A DNA stretch of 64,000 nt from CAVWCQ01 sp963753545 (GCA_963753545.1 CAVWCQ010000008.1:3720001-3784000), one strand, 5' to 3'. Shown: positions 43,511 to 51,593, counted from the first letter of the stretch. Program-made: numbers and translations. The notes: generated by a model not told the origin, from the sequence alone.

Positions 43511-44839
43511 ATGGACTGGTTGAGCCAATACGAACCAAAGAAAGTTTCTGCTCAAGAAGCAATGGGCGTTCTCAAGTCCGGTTTCCGCATCTTTATGACC
43601 GGCAATGCTTCTGTCCCGCAGTGTCTGATGGAAGCTTTTATCCAGCGCGCCCCTGAACTGAAAGACCTCAAGATCATCCAGGTGTTGTCTATCGGCAAGG
43701 CTGATTATGCCAAGCCCGAACTGGCCCCTTTTGTTCGGGTCAACACCCTGTTTATCAGCGAAAATGTTCGTGAAGCCGTCAACGAAGGGCGTGCTGACTT
43801 TACACCTGTGTTCCTGTCCGAAATACCCGCTCTGTTTAAATCAGGGCGAATGCCGCTCGATGTGGCCTTGATCCAGGTGTCGCCCCCAGACAAGAACGGC
43901 TATTGTTCCTATGGCGTCGAAGTGGGTGTCACCAAGACCGCCGCTGACAGCGCCAAGATTGTTATCGCGGAAGTTAACCACCGGATGCCGCGTACCCTGG
44001 GCGACAGTTTTATTCACGTTTCCAAACTGGATTACGTGGTCGAAGTCGATTACCCGCTGCCCGAAGTTCACATGTCCACTTCATCGGACGTTGAAGACAA
44101 GATCGCAAACCATCTCGCGGCGCTGATTCCCGACGGGGCGACTTTGCAAATGGGCATCGGCGGCATTCCCAACGCGGTCCTCACCAAGCTGCACAATCAC
44201 AAACATATTGGCGTCCATACTGAGCTGTTTTCGGATGGTGTGGTCAACCTGGTTGAGGCCGGGGTGATCACCAACGAGCGCAAAACATTCCATCCCGGCA
44301 AAATCATCGCGGGCTTTCTGTTTGGTACGCAGCGTCTCTACAACTTTGTAGACGATAACCCCATTGTCGAACTGCACCCCACCGAGTACGTTAACGATCC
44401 GTTCAACATTGCCCAAAACGAAAAGATGGTGGCGATCAATTCAGCCATTGAGGTCGATCTCACCGGGCAGGTCTGTGCGGATAGCATCGGCACGCGCTTC
44501 TATTCGGGGGTTGGCGGGCAGGTGGACTTTGTACGAGGTGCGGCGCGCAGCCGGGGCGGTATGCCGATCATAGCGCTGCCCAGCACTGCCAAAAATGACA
44601 CCATCAGCCGCATCACCGCAACGCTGGCCCAAGGCGCGGGCGTCGTTACAACGCGCAATGATGTGCATTACGTTGCTACCGAATATGGTGTAGCCGACCT
44701 GTACGGGCGCAGCATCCGAGAACGTGTCAAGCAGTTGATTGATATCGCGCATCCGAAATTCCGGGCGGAACTGGCTGAAGCCGCCGAGCAACTGTATCAC
44801 GTATCAAAACTTTTCGTCCCTATCCAATTAGAAAAATAA
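43511..44839 (+). CDS. Acetyl-CoA:carboxylate CoA-transferase (acetyl-CoA hydrolase/transferase family)
   Basis: 442 residues, two similar alpha/beta halves. SPPDKNGYCSYGVEVGVT, GATLQMGIGGIPNAV and HTELFSDGVVNLVEAG are the family signatures; the catalytic Glu of HTELFSDG is residue 238, the same number as in 4-hydroxybutyrate CoA-transferase. GVGGQVDFVRGAARSRGGMPIIALPST and THYVATEYGVADL-type ending (HYVATEYGVADLYG) complete the core. The family forms a Glu-CoA thioester and swaps CoA between acyl-CoA and acetate. In this operon it would release the carboxylate made by the oxidoreductase and give acetyl-CoA, saving the thioester energy. The specific acyl group is unknown. Confidence 0.9.
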   Translation: MDWLSQYEPKKVSAQEAMGVLKSGFRIFMTGNASVPQCLMEAFIQRAPELKDLKIIQVLSIGKADYAKPELAPFVRVNTLFISENVREAVNEGRADFTPVFLSEIPALFKSGRMPLDVALIQVSPPDKNGYCSYGVEVGVTKTAADSAKIVIAEVNHRMPRTLGDSFIHVSKLDYVVEVDYPLPEVHMSTSSDVEDKIANHLAALIPDGATLQMGIGGIPNAVLTKLHNHKHIGVHTELFSDGVVNLVEAGVITNERKTFHPGKIIAGFLFGTQRLYNFVDDNPIVELHPTEYVNDPFNIAQNEKMVAINSAIEVDLTGQVCADSIGTRFYSGVGGQVDFVRGAARSRGGMPIIALPSTAKNDTISRITATLAQGAGVVTTRNDVHYVATEYGVADLYGRSIRERVKQLIDIAHPKFRAELAEAAEQLYHVSKLFVPIQLEK

Positions 44840-44851
44840 TTTGAGGGTGAT

Positions 44852-45106
44852 ATGGCAAAAGGTCGTATCGAAATCAACGAAGAACGCTGTAAAGGGTGTA
44901 CGCTCTGCAAGGGTGCCTGTCCACAACAGGTCATCGAGATGGCAGCCGATCATGTAAATGCGAAAGGCTACTACCCGGCACTGCTCATTGATCCTGATGG
45001 AAAATGTACAGGCTGCGCGATCTGCGCGGTAGCCTGTCCCGATGTGTGCATCACCGTTTACCGGCAAATTCAGCCTGGGGCGCGGCGTGCTCCAGCAACC
45101 GTCTGA
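44852..45106 (+). CDS. korD: 2-oxoacid:ferredoxin oxidoreductase delta subunit (2[4Fe-4S])
   Basis: 84 residues with two CxxCxxCxxxCP clusters, CKGCTLCKGACP and CTGCAICAVACP. Between them is YYPALLIDPDG, as in KorD/VorD subunits that pass electrons from the catalytic core to free ferredoxin. It lies 12 bases after the CoA-transferase and 21 bases before the alpha subunit. The order D-A-B-C is the common one for four-subunit enzymes of this type in bacteria and archaea. Confidence 0.92.
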   Translation: MAKGRIEINEERCKGCTLCKGACPQQVIEMAADHVNAKGYYPALLIDPDGKCTGCAICAVACPDVCITVYRQIQPGARRAPATV

Positions 45107-45127
45107 CGGTTAAGGGAGTCGTATCGT

Positions 45128-46195
45128 ATGGCTGTCGAATTATTAAAAGGAAACGTCGCGCTGGCCGAAGCTGCCATCCGCGCCGGCGTCGAAGCTTATT
45201 TCGGATATCCAATTACCCCACAAACCGAGCTGCTTGAACACATGGCTGAGCGTATGCCCGAATTGGGGCGAGCGTTTGTCCAGGCAGAAAGCGAAGTCGC
45301 CGCGATCAATATGGTCTACGGGGCTGCATGCACCGGAGCACGGGCGATGACTTCATCATCCAGCCCCGGCATCAGCCTGATGCAAGAGGGATTCTCTTAT
45401 ATCGCCTGCTCCGAAGTGCCATGCGTGGTCGTTGATGTCATGCGCGGCGGGCCGGGCCTGGGCAATATCCAACCCTCCCAGGCGGATTATTTTCAGGTGA
45501 CGCGCTCTGCCGGGCATGGCGACTATCATCCCATTGTCCTGGCTCCTGCGTCGGTGCAGGAAGCGATTGATCTGATGGGTGAAGCGTTCGACCTGGCCGA
45601 CAAATATCGCCATCTGGTGTTTGTGGTTGCGGATGGGCTGATCGGGCAGATGATGGAACCCGCCGAACTGCCGCCCATGAAGCCCCTGCGCAAAGCACGG
45701 GAAGATTGGGCGCTGACCGGGGCAGAGAATCGCCCGGCGCGCTTCATCACATCCCTTCAACTGAACGCGCCCGATTTAGAAGTAATCAACCAGCGCCTCC
45801 AGGCGAAGCTGGCTGTGATCCGGCAGGCAGAGCAGCGCTCTACTGAAATGCTGACAGAAGACGCCAAGCTGATCGTGGTTGGTTATGGCACATCGGGGCG
45901 CATTGCCGAGACAGCGGTCAAACAGGCACGGCGTGAGGGTAAAAAAGTCGGACTGTTCCGCCCCATATCGCTCTGGCCGTTCCCCGATGATCGCCTGTCG
46001 GCATTAGCCGATCAGGTCGATGCGTTCCTGGTTGTTGAAATGAACGCCGGGCAAATGTTAGAAGATGTTCGGCTGGCAGCAGGCGGGCAGGTTCCGGTGA
46101 CATTCTACGGGCGGATGGGCGGCGTTGTCCCTGTTCCTGAAGAGATTCACCAGGAAATTACTACGCTGTATGAAAAACTAGCGGAGAAGGCGTGA
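45128..46195 (+). CDS. korA: 2-oxoacid:acceptor oxidoreductase alpha subunit
   Basis: 355 residues. YFGYPITPQTELLEHMAERM, VQAESEVAAINMVYGAACTGARAMTSSSSPGISLMQEGF and VVDVMRGGPGLG identify the pyrimidine-binding side of the thiamine-diphosphate site (domain I), and the second half, VVGYGTSGRIAETAVKQARREGKKVGLFRP, is the domain II subunit. It oxidises a 2-oxoacid to acyl-CoA and CO2 with subunits B, C and D. The substrate may be 2-oxoglutarate or a branched or aromatic 2-oxoacid: the neighbouring aminotransferase and CoA-transferase favour the catabolic type (VOR-like), but sequence alone does not decide, so the kor symbols are provisional. Confidence 0.9.
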   Translation: MAVELLKGNVALAEAAIRAGVEAYFGYPITPQTELLEHMAERMPELGRAFVQAESEVAAINMVYGAACTGARAMTSSSSPGISLMQEGFSYIACSEVPCVVVDVMRGGPGLGNIQPSQADYFQVTRSAGHGDYHPIVLAPASVQEAIDLMGEAFDLADKYRHLVFVVADGLIGQMMEPAELPPMKPLRKAREDWALTGAENRPARFITSLQLNAPDLEVINQRLQAKLAVIRQAEQRSTEMLTEDAKLIVVGYGTSGRIAETAVKQARREGKKVGLFRPISLWPFPDDRLSALADQVDAFLVVEMNAGQMLEDVRLAAGGQVPVTFYGRMGGVVPVPEEIHQEITTLYEKLAEKA

Positions 46196-46196
46196 T

Positions 46197-46979
46197 ATGG
46201 TAACTGAATTGGTCGAGGAACAGGTTGTCTACAAGCGGCCCGACTCGCTTTTGGATGTCGCAACGCACTACTGCCCCGGCTGCACGCACGGCGTCGCGCA
46301 CCGCGTTGTGGCGGAAGTGCTGGATGAACTGGGCGTGCGCGAACAGACCATTGGTGTTTCACCCGTTGGCTGCGCGGTACTGGCTTACAAATACTTTAAT
46401 ACGGACGGAGCGGAAGCCGCGCATGGACGCGCCCCGGCGATGGCAACGGGAATCAAGCGTGTTATGCCAAACCACGTGGTATTCACCTATCAGGGTGACG
46501 GCGACATGGCGGCAATTGGCATGGCGGAGATTATTCACGCGGCAACGCGCGGCGAAAATATCACTGCCATTTTTATCAACAACGCTATTTACGGTATGAC
46601 CGGGGGGCAGATGGCTCCTACCTCTCTGCCCGGCCAGCGCACGACTTCATCACCAGCGGGGCGGGATGTCGAATTGATGGGTTTCCCGATCCGCATGGCA
46701 GAACTGCTCTCCGGGATGTCTGGGGCAGCCTATGTCGTACGGCGATCCCTGCACAGCGTGAAAGAAATCAACCGCGCCAAAAAGGCGATCACAACTGCTT
46801 TTAAGGTGCAGATGTCGGGCCTCGGGTTTTCGATGGTCGAACTGCTTTCAACATGCCCGACCAACTGGAAAATGACGCCGCCTGAGGCGCAACGATGGGT
46901 CGAAGAAAACATGATTCCCTACTATCCGTTAGGCGACTACAAAGCCACGGATGAAGTTCTGGCTTTAGCGAAAAGATAG
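46197..46979 (+). CDS. korB: 2-oxoacid:acceptor oxidoreductase beta subunit (TPP-binding)
   Basis: 260 residues. HYCPGCTHGVAHRVV gives one side of the site; YQGDGDMAAIGMAEIIHAA and FINNAIYGMTGGQMAPTS make the thiamine-diphosphate/Mg motif (GDGD ... NN). This is a three-subunit-core beta subunit without extra cluster domains. Its ATG follows the alpha stop by one base, with GGAGAAGG within the alpha gene as the ribosome site, so translation is coupled. It acts in the cytoplasm with the neighbouring subunits. Confidence 0.93.
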   Translation: MVTELVEEQVVYKRPDSLLDVATHYCPGCTHGVAHRVVAEVLDELGVREQTIGVSPVGCAVLAYKYFNTDGAEAAHGRAPAMATGIKRVMPNHVVFTYQGDGDMAAIGMAEIIHAATRGENITAIFINNAIYGMTGGQMAPTSLPGQRTTSSPAGRDVELMGFPIRMAELLSGMSGAAYVVRRSLHSVKEINRAKKAITTAFKVQMSGLGFSMVELLSTCPTNWKMTPPEAQRWVEENMIPYYPLGDYKATDEVLALAKR

Positions 46980-46987
46980 AGGGCCGT

Positions 46988-47545
46988 ATGCACGAAGAAA
47001 TTATTTTTGCCGGTTTTGGTGGGCAAGGCGTTCTTTTCGCCGGGCAACTGCTGGCCTATACCGCTCTGGCGGAGGGTAAACATGTCACCTGGATTCCCTC
47101 CTATGGGCCAGAAATGCGCGGCGGAACAGCGAACTGTACGGTCGTCATCAGCGACGAACCGATTGGCTCCCCCGTCTGCCGCAATCCGAGTATTGTTGTT
47201 GTTTTTAACAACCCGTCCCTGGAAAAATATGAACCGCTGCTCAAACCGGGCGGCCTGCTGGTGATCAACGAGTCGCTGATGGTTAAAACGGCGGAGCGCA
47301 CGGATATCGAGGTCGTTTCGATCCCGGCAACGGCGCTGGCGTCCAGCCTTGGCGAAGCGAAGATCACCAACATGATTTTGCTGAGCGCGATGCTGGTCCA
47401 CCATCCACTCGTCGCGCTGCAAACCGTCCAGGATGTGTTACATGAAAAGCTCGGACGCAAGGCGCATTTGTATGAGTTGAATCTCCTGGCGCTGGAGCGG
47501 GGAACTGAAGTCGCAAAGCGTTTATTAGTACGATCTGCCAATTGA
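46988..47545 (+). CDS. korC: 2-oxoacid:acceptor oxidoreductase gamma subunit
   Basis: 185 residues. IIFAGFGGQGVLFAGQLLAYTALAEGKHVTWI and SYGPEMRGGTANCTVVIS are the standard gamma signature, which contacts CoA. Gene order D-A-B-C is complete here. The last codons overlap the -35 element of the next promoter (47542-47547), so the operon probably ends at this point, although no terminator hairpin is visible between the stop and that promoter. Confidence 0.93.
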   Translation: MHEEIIFAGFGGQGVLFAGQLLAYTALAEGKHVTWIPSYGPEMRGGTANCTVVISDEPIGSPVCRNPSIVVVFNNPSLEKYEPLLKPGGLLVINESLMVKTAERTDIEVVSIPATALASSLGEAKITNMILLSAMLVHHPLVALQTVQDVLHEKLGRKAHLYELNLLALERGTEVAKRLLVRSAN

Positions 47546-47570
47546 TAAGGACCAGGTGGCTTGGTATACT
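47542..47570 (+). promoter_or_regulatory. Sigma-70 promoter of the T-box/AspRS unit
   Basis: TTGATA (47542-47547), a 17-base spacer and TATACT (47565-47570). Transcription should start near 47577, giving a leader of about 262 bases. The -35 overlaps the korC stop codon. Confidence 0.75.
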
Positions 47571-47576
47571 GCTTCG

Positions 47577-47813
47577 CACAAGCGTTAACGGAGATAAGTA
47601 ACGAGAACCTCCAGGAGTTCAGAGAGCTGCCAGTCGCTGTGAAGGTGGTCTCCTGCCCTCGTGAAGAACACTCCTGAGCGCGGAGAAAAAAGCCCGCCAT
47701 ACGGGTTAGTAAGCTCCGACGGTTGGCCCCCGTTATCCGGCACAAAGGCCATCTTGGATGGTAAATTGCAGTGGCACCACGAACCGCCTCTTCGTCTGCA
47801 AACGGAGAGGCGG
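47577..47813 (+). promoter_or_regulatory. T-box riboswitch, specifier GAAC (overlapping Glu GAA and Asn AAC)
   Basis: Stem I runs from about 47582 to 47681: GGAG (47590-47593) pairs with CTCC (47671-47674); AGTA (47597-47600) and GAA (47663-47665) form the S-turn next to the ACGAG/CTCGT helix (47601-47605/47658-47662). The specifier loop then reads GAACA (47666-47670): AAC followed by A is the canonical register for Asn, and GAA one base earlier is a Glu codon. Stem III-like and CCGTTAT elements follow (about 47690-47740). The T-box itself is GTGGCACCACG at 47771-47781, matching GTGGNACCRCG; its TGGC would pair with a tRNA 3' end GCCA, hence discriminator G73, which fits tRNA-Asn, Asp and Glu. 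Binding of uncharged tRNA would favour the antiterminator. Confidence 0.88.
47784..47813 (+). terminator. T-box terminator hairpin
   Basis: CCGCCTCTTCGT and ACGGAGAGGCGG make 12 pairs (one T-G) with loop CTGCAA. It begins two bases after the T-box core and must compete with the antiterminator. The following CTACTATTT is T-rich but not a true T-run. Confidence 0.7.
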
Positions 47814-47838
47814 CTACTATTTCCAGGAGAGGTGTCAC

Positions 47839-49140
47839 ATGGAACGCATTTGGACCACGGAACTTGCCCACCACAGCGGGCAGCAGGTGTGTCTGGCAGG
47901 ATGGCTCCACCGCTTACGCCAACTCAGCAATATCACCTTTCTGATTCTGCGGGACAGCAAAGGGTTAGCCCAGATTGTGGTGGAAGACCCGGCGCTGATC
48001 GAACTACTGGCGGCGCTGAACCCGGAATCGGTGCTGCAAGTGGAAGGAACCGCCGTTGCTGAGGCCCAGGCCCCTGGCGGCGTTGAAATTCACAACCCGG
48101 CGATTACGGTTCTGACGCGTGCTGTCGAACCGCCGCCCGTCGATCTATACCGCCCATCGATCAAAGCCCAACTGCCCACGATTCTGGACTATGCCCCGGT
48201 CACGCTGCGCCACCCCCGCCACCGCGCCATATTCCGCATCTCAGCCGCGTCGATGGCTGGATTCCGGGCGGTGCTGCAAGCGCGCGAATTCGTCGAAATC
48301 CAGACGCCTAAGATCGTCGCCTCCACAACCGAGGGTGGGGCAAATGTCTTTCGCATTGACTATTTCGGGCAGCCCGCTTATCTGGCGCAAAGCCCGCAGT
48401 TGTATAAGCAGATTATGGTCGGAGTTTTCGAGCGCGTCTTCGAGGTTGGCCCCGTCTTTCGCGCCGAGCCTCATTCCACAACACGCCACCTGAACGAATA
48501 TGTCTCGATGGATGTGGAAATGGGTTTTATCCAGAATCACCGCGACGTGATGGCAGTGCTGAACGGCGTGATTTTGGGCATGCTGGAGAGCATCTGCCGC
48601 CAGTCTACCGAGGAAATCAAGCTGCTCAAGGTTGTTTTGCCAGATGCGCCTGAGACCTTCCCGATTGTTCACTTCAAAGACGCGCTGGAGTTGTACTACC
48701 GGGCAACGGGCCAGGATGATCGCCAGGAGCCGGACCTCGCCCCGGTGCATGAGCGCTGGCTGGGCGAATGGGCGCGGAAAGAATACGGCAGCGACTTCCT
48801 GTTTGTCGAAGGCTACCCAACCGCCAAACGTGCTTTCTATACCCATCCCGATCCGTCTCGGCCAGAGTATTCGAACAGCTTTGACCTGCTGTTCCGAGGT
48901 ATCGAGCTGGTGTCGGGCAGCCAGCGGCTGCACCGCTACGAAGACTATCTGGCAGCATTAGCGTCTCGCGGGCAAAGCCCCGAACCCCTGGAAGGCTTTT
49001 TGCAGGTCTTTAAATATGGCATGCCGCCGCACGGTGGATTTGCGATTGGGTTGGAACGGTGGGTCGCACAGCTTGTCGGGGCGCAGAACATCCGCGAGAC
49101 GACGCTGTTCCCACGCGATCTGAACCGGCTAGCGCCATAG
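47839..49140 (+). CDS. aspS2: Archaeal-type aspartyl-tRNA synthetase, probably non-discriminating (AspRS2)
   Basis: 433 residues, the short archaeal/eukaryal class without the bacterial GAD insert. Residues 1-100 are the OB-fold anticodon domain; class II motif 1 lies in the LRHPRHRAIFRISAASMAGF region, motif 2 is VFRAEPHSTTRHLNEYVSMDVEM and motif 3 is GGFAIGLERW. Two positions matter: His24 (AGWLHRLR) stands where discriminating archaeal AspRS have Trp26, and Pro79 (AQAPGGVEI) stands where they have Lys85 (Thermococcus numbering, from memory). His and Pro are the residues of enzymes that also charge tRNA-Asn with Asp for GatCAB amidation. AGGAG at 47825-47829 supports ATG 47839; the frame upstream is T-box leader. 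Confidence 0.9.
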   Translation: MERIWTTELAHHSGQQVCLAGWLHRLRQLSNITFLILRDSKGLAQIVVEDPALIELLAALNPESVLQVEGTAVAEAQAPGGVEIHNPAITVLTRAVEPPPVDLYRPSIKAQLPTILDYAPVTLRHPRHRAIFRISAASMAGFRAVLQAREFVEIQTPKIVASTTEGGANVFRIDYFGQPAYLAQSPQLYKQIMVGVFERVFEVGPVFRAEPHSTTRHLNEYVSMDVEMGFIQNHRDVMAVLNGVILGMLESICRQSTEEIKLLKVVLPDAPETFPIVHFKDALELYYRATGQDDRQEPDLAPVHERWLGEWARKEYGSDFLFVEGYPTAKRAFYTHPDPSRPEYSNSFDLLFRGIELVSGSQRLHRYEDYLAALASRGQSPEPLEGFLQVFKYGMPPHGGFAIGLERWVAQLVGAQNIRETTLFPRDLNRLAP

Positions 49141-49157
49141 AGAGGCCCTCATCCCGT

Positions 49158-49219
49158 CTGAACGCAAAAAGCGTGCGTTCAGCCACCCTTCCCCCACGCA
49201 CAAATCGCGGGGGGAAGGG
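49158..49219. repeat. Two adjacent inverted repeats, REP-like
   Basis: CTGAACGCA and TGCGTTCAG (49158-49166, 49174-49182) form a nine-pair hairpin; then CCCTTCCCCC and GGGGGAAGGG (49186-49195, 49210-49219) form ten pairs, extended inward by CGC/GCG. Neither has a T-run. They may terminate the aspS2 transcript or be a dispersed palindromic element. The rest of 49141-49366 shows nothing further. Confidence 0.5.
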
Positions 49220-49366
49220 GAAGTCAACCTCTGGATTCTAGCTCAGCTTCATTTCGCGCAAAGCAGTGCTCGACAAAACCGCACAGCGACTTTGCAGTAG
49301 AAAATGGGCGGGTTTCGCGCTACAGTACACGCTTCTATTCGATAACTGGGTATTGGGTGCGACGTC

Positions 49367-50425
49367 ATGGCTGATCAATTAAACTTTGAGGGCTTTGTCT
49401 GCCCTCTTCCACTGCGCGATTATCCGCAGATTGTCCTGGGGCACGGCAGCGGCGGGCGGCTGTCTGCTGACCTGATCCAGCATTTGTTCGTGCCCCTGTT
49501 TAACAACCCGGCTCTGTCGGGGTTAAACGATCAGGCGGTGCTGGACATTGGCGGGATCAAGCTGGCCTTCACAACCGACTCTTACGTGATCCACCCCCTG
49601 TTTTTCCCCGGCGGTAATATTGGCAGCCTGGCCGTTCACGGCACGATCAACGATCTGGCGGTCAGCGGCGCGCAGCCGCTGTTCCTGTCAGCGGGATACA
49701 TCCTCGAAGAAGGTCTGGCGATGAACGACCTGGGCCGGATCGTTACGGCGATGGCGAATGCCTGCCAGCAGGCCGGGGTCCAGTTGGTGACGGGCGATAC
49801 GAAGGTTGTCAACAAGGGGCACGGCGACGGCATTTTTATCAACACCGCTGGAATCGGGATTGTCCCTGCTGATGTGCACATCGCCGCCGATCAGGCCAGG
49901 CCCAGCGATACAATCATTGTCAGCGGTACGATTGGCGATCACGGTATGGCGATCATGTCGGTGCGTGAAGGGCTGAATTTCGAGACGGAAATTGTCAGCG
50001 ACAGCGCCCCGCTGCATACGCTGATTGGCGCGATGCTGGGTGTGACGAAGGATATTCACTGCCTGCGTGACGCGACACGCGGGGGAGTTGCCGCCGTGCT
50101 GAACGAACTGGCAGAACAATCAAAAGTGGGATTCTCGCTGAACGAAACGGCGATTCCGATCCGCCCAGCAGTGATGGCGGCATGCGAAATGTTGGGGATG
50201 GACCCGCTCTATGTCGCCAACGAGGGCAAGCTGGTTGCCGTTGTTCCCGGCGAACACGCCGAAGCAGTCCTGGAGGCGATGCGCCAGCATCCGCTGGGGC
50301 AGGATGCGGCAATCATCGGGCAGGTGGTAGAAGAACATCCGGGCATGGTTGTCGCGCGGACGGCTATCGGTGGGCGGCGAGTGGTCGATATGCCGCTCGG
50401 AGAAATTCTGCCGCGCATTTGCTGA
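49367..50425 (+). CDS. hypE: Hydrogenase maturation factor HypE
   Basis: 352 residues of the PurM/HypE/SelD ATP-binding fold. The N-terminus has LGHGSGGRLSADLIQHLF, then TTDSYVIHPLFFPGGNIGSLAVHGTINDLAVSGAQP and DTKVVNKGHGDGIFINTAGIG; RDATRGGVAAVLNELAE is the later signature. The chain ends LPRIC: the terminal Cys352 is the residue that accepts the carbamoyl group and is dehydrated to the cyanide ligand of [NiFe]-hydrogenase. All key residues are there, so it is functional-looking. No other hyp gene and no hydrogenase subunit lies in this window, so its partners must be elsewhere. No clear promoter could be placed. Confidence 0.93.
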   Translation: MADQLNFEGFVCPLPLRDYPQIVLGHGSGGRLSADLIQHLFVPLFNNPALSGLNDQAVLDIGGIKLAFTTDSYVIHPLFFPGGNIGSLAVHGTINDLAVSGAQPLFLSAGYILEEGLAMNDLGRIVTAMANACQQAGVQLVTGDTKVVNKGHGDGIFINTAGIGIVPADVHIAADQARPSDTIIVSGTIGDHGMAIMSVREGLNFETEIVSDSAPLHTLIGAMLGVTKDIHCLRDATRGGVAAVLNELAEQSKVGFSLNETAIPIRPAVMAACEMLGMDPLYVANEGKLVAVVPGEHAEAVLEAMRQHPLGQDAAIIGQVVEEHPGMVVARTAIGGRRVVDMPLGEILPRIC

Positions 50426-51073
50426 GATCAGAGGGCGCGGTTACTCGCTTCGCCCCGCAAATTTCATTAGAGGGGCAAAAGTTGATCATTTAGTGTCAGC
50501 GGCGGCGCTCATTTCTTAAGATTAAGTGCGGCGAGATGTGCCCCCTAAAGGTTTAAAGAGCAGGGCTAGCCGAGACGAAATTTTCACATCAAAAGCGAAG
50601 TTATTACTATTCAATGCTCAAGGCAACTACGACACGATTCCATTCTAACGATTTGGAAAAAATAGTTGATCACTTCTACGACGAAGCGATCTGCTCTACC
50701 CCCCATTTTCGGTATCCTGGCTAACCGTTCTCTAACCCTGGCGTAACTTTCAGCGGTGAGCGGTTGTTTGCCTTTATTCTTTCTCACGACAGCTCAGGAA
50801 AAAGCCAAAACCATTTCACCGCAAAGATCGCAAAGATCGCAAAGAAAAGCAGAGCAAAGAAAATTGAAGCACCGAAAAGAACGGGCAGGGCGGCTGCGCT
50901 TAGCCACTGCCCCTACAAGTCTGTGCACAACTTTGACAGTTTTACGAAACGGGCCGAAGACACAGAAACCGTAATTAATTCCAGGATAGCACAGAAATTC
51001 GCCTAAAATACTCCTTTAAAGTTGAACTTTAAGTACGAATTCCGTGCCTTGACTTTCAGCACAATATCTGCGT
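50426..51073. other. Intergenic stretch without a supported gene
   Basis: 648 bases between hypE and the small membrane protein. It holds a GGGCG/CGCCC pair just after hypE (50433-50437, 50451-50455), an isolated 36-codon frame (50614-50724) with no ribosome site, the period-9 repeat at 50814-50855, and a perfect eight-pair palindrome, TTAAAGTT-G-AACTTTAA, at 51016-51032. The lower GC and absence of coding frames suggest decayed or regulatory DNA. I see no RNA gene in it. Confidence 0.5.
50814..50855 (+). repeat. Period-9 repeat starting TTTCACCGC, copy 1
   Basis: TTTCACCGCAAAGAT is followed by CGCAAAGAT and CGCAAAGAA, a nine-base period, then AAGCAGAG. A second diverged copy lies at 51461-51502. 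Short arrays of this type (ACCGCAGAG-like units) recur between genes in many bacterial chromosomes; their role is unknown. Confidence 0.6.
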
Positions 51074-51433
51074 CTACCCTATGCCCAGTGATCTTTTCAG
51101 GCCGAAGGATAGACCAAGCAGAACGACCCACGTCAAATAGGCAGCGCCGAGGATCGAGCCGATTTTCCACCCGGCACGGGCCGCAAGCCAGGCGACCACA
51201 ATAAAGGCCACAGTAGGAATGATGCCAAAAACCATCCCCTGGCTGAACTGGGCTGTTTCCGGTTTTTTATTATCTGATGTGCTGTAGACGATCCACAGGG
51301 CAAGGGGAACATTGATGGGCATTGTCGCGGTAATGGCGGCAAATGTGCGGGAATACTGCCGGACGACAGCCACCAGAATGATCACGAAGATCGACAGCGC
51401 AACGGGCAGAATGCGTGACCAGGCGATTTCCAT
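51074..51433 (-). CDS. Small hypothetical membrane protein, four spans
   Basis: 119 residues, MEIAWSRILPVALSIFVIILVAVV..., with hydrophobic segments near 8-25, 32-50, 65-83 and 88-108. No cysteine pairs or catalytic motifs are visible and I do not recognise the family; DUF3147-like small membrane proteins have a similar profile. The frame is open to 51592, but AGGAG five bases before 51433 fixes the start; upstream in that frame is the repeat at 51461-51502, not protein. Its transcription direction opposes both neighbours. Confidence 0.65.
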   Translation of the reverse strand: MEIAWSRILPVALSIFVIILVAVVRQYSRTFAAITATMPINVPLALWIVYSTSDNKKPETAQFSQGMVFGIIPTVAFIVVAWLAARAGWKIGSILGAAYLTWVVLLGLSFGLKRSLGIG

Positions 51434-51460
51434 ACGAACTCCTGTAAAGATAAAAAACAG

Positions 51461-51502
51461 TTTCACCGCGGAGAGCGCGGAGAACGCAAAGAAAAACAAA
51501 AG
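51461..51502 (+). repeat. Period-9 repeat starting TTTCACCGC, copy 2
   Basis: TTTCACCGCGGAGAG is followed by CGCGGAGAA and CGCAAAGAA, with the same nine-base spacing as copy 1 and the same TTTCACCGC head and CGCAAAGAA tail. It lies in the 246-base gap before the TPR gene. Confidence 0.6.
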
Positions 51503-51593
51503 AAAAGTAAAGAGAAAAATTAGGTAAAACCGGGTTGATTCTACTCCCCAGAGGGGGGCAAAGACAATGGTGGCCCTGGCAGCAACCTGCAAC

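Noticed and set aside
47546..47838. Coding extension of the AspRS frame upstream to 47758
   Set aside because: That stretch is the T-box core and terminator hairpin; AGGAG before 47839 sets the start.
50614..50724. A 36-codon frame in the hypE-membrane protein gap
   Set aside because: No ribosome site, no family resemblance and a length easily reached by chance.
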